Assembly: GCA_027592025.1 (NCBI GenBank)
Contig: JAQCIQ010000001.1
Location: 124,001-188,000 of the forward strand
Reading direction: 5' to 3'
From: Bacteroidota bacterium
Lineage (GTDB): Bacteria; Bacteroidota; Bacteroidia; Flavobacteriales; Flavobacteriaceae
Length of the DNA stretch: 64,000 nucleotides
In this document: piece by piece, positions 63,491 to 64,000 of the stretch
How the letters are laid out: the number at the start of each line of letters is the position of its first letter
Position numbering within the stretch: the first letter of the stretch is position 1
Made by a program: the position numbers and the translations under genes
The notes under the pieces: generated by a model
What the model saw: only the letters and a program-made list of their open reading frames with translations
Database searches by the model: none
Told to the model about the DNA's origin: nothing

Positions 63491-64000
63491 CTCATAGCAC
63501 ATCATTGAGAGTGGTTTTTATGGGGACTCCAGAATTTGCAGTCAGCAGTTTGGAAGCTATCAGATCGTCCCTACACCATTTGGTTGGCGTTGTTACAGTA
63601 CCCGACAGACCAGCTGGACGTGGGCAAAAACTGCAAATGTCTGACGTAAAAACGTATTGTTTGGAACACAAACTCCCAGTCATGCAACCCGAGAGTCTTA
63701 CTGACAATGCTTTCGTCAAAAAATTGCACAGCCTAAGGGCCGATGTTTTTGTCGTGGTGGCCTTCAAGCTGCTGCCTAAAATGGTGTTCGGCATTCCTAA
63801 ATTTGGAACCTTTAATTGTCATGCTTCTCTTTTACCCGACTATCGCGGTGCTGCCCCCATCAACTGGGTTATCATCAATGGAGAACGAGAAACAGGAGTG
63901 ACCACCTTTTTTATAGATGATAAAATAGACACAGGATCGATCATAGAAAAAACCTCTACTCCCATCGCTGACCGAGACAATGCTGGCAGCTTGCATGACA
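63487..64000 (+). CDS. fmt: Methionyl-tRNA formyltransferase Fmt, 3' end cut by window edge
   Basis: Transfers formyl from 10-formyl-THF to initiator Met-tRNA. The visible 171 residues are the N-terminal Rossmann-like domain: RVVFMGTPEFAVSSLEAI, VPDRPAGRGQKLQ, the catalytic HASLLPDYRGAAPINW and a DxxxDTG-type DDKIDTGSI segment with the catalytic Asp. It starts with ATG at 63487, overlapping the recQ stop (ATGA). The C-terminal tRNA-binding domain lies beyond the window. Confidence 0.95.
   Translation, partial: MTHSTSLRVVFMGTPEFAVSSLEAIRSSLHHLVGVVTVPDRPAGRGQKLQMSDVKTYCLEHKLPVMQPESLTDNAFVKKLHSLRADVFVVVAFKLLPKMVFGIPKFGTFNCHASLLPDYRGAAPINWVIINGERETGVTTFFIDDKIDTGSIIEKTSTPIADRDNAGSLHD

Overview
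The window looks like chromosomal DNA from a marine-type Bacteroidota (Flavobacteriales-like) bacterium. Four signals support this. Two secreted proteins end in type IX secretion (T9SS) sorting domains. Promoters have the Bacteroidota form TTG-N18-20-TAnnTTTG, with especially clear examples at both tRNA genes. The pathway set is typical of the group: menaquinone, mevalonate-type HMG-CoA synthase and bacillithiol. Several families are characteristic of the phylum (DUF4290, DUF2520, TIGR03643/DUF2805, fused CcsBA). No rRNA, CRISPR array, insertion sequence or prophage was seen; the window is mostly densely packed housekeeping genes.

Layout. 1-8653 (minus): a nine-gene menaquinone operon, menI-menF-menD-cvfB-menB-menA-menC-CPBP protease-menE, with menE cut by the window edge. 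No menH or methyltransferase gene is present. 8767-9660 (plus): a Cys-rich mini membrane protein and a DUF2306-like membrane protein that appears frameshifted, ending in a hairpin shared with convergent dnaK. 9679-15000: dnaK, then panB, an RluA-type synthase, an aldehyde dehydrogenase and a ComM remnant. 15063-21501: a secreted M28 peptidase, then yheT-tilS-pabB (minus), a mini-ORF and lpd. 21560-33313 (plus): a PLP gamma-lyase-like enzyme with an NhaC antiporter; katG with a palindrome touching its -7 box; a dgkA-like gene; then the ftsK-lolA-lptF/G-ribB run. The ribB product carries a GTP cyclohydrolase II domain that has lost its zinc and catalytic motifs. 33387-41032: a DegT aminotransferase, nitroreductase, TSUP permease, tRNA-Ser, HMG-CoA synthase, rmuC, a double Usp and a PhoD-like lipoprotein. 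41088-45101: a 1337-residue secreted protein combining FG-GAP repeats, an ASPIC/UnbV domain, a vanadium-haloperoxidase/PAP2-type domain and a T9SS tail.

45212-54945: tRNA-His (with an odd acceptor stem), bshB1, a large AsmA-like protein and a ResB-CcsA fusion; then, on the plus strand, DUF2520, KdsC-like, Maf and a lipoprotein. 55044-58657: a tight six-gene run of unknown-TIGR03643-SDR-TspO-SRPBCC-photolyase, a plausible light or photodamage module. 58654-64000: murA (active-site Cys replaced by Asp, implying fosfomycin insensitivity), DUF4290, DUF493, an AAA ATPase, recQ and the start of fmt.

The most interesting items are the FG-GAP/haloperoxidase fusion, the RibB protein with a dead cyclohydrolase half, the photolyase-linked operon with two uncharacterised small proteins, the Cys-rich mini-protein, the katG palindrome and the mismatched tRNA-His acceptor stem. 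I see no convincing multi-gene defence or mobile system.
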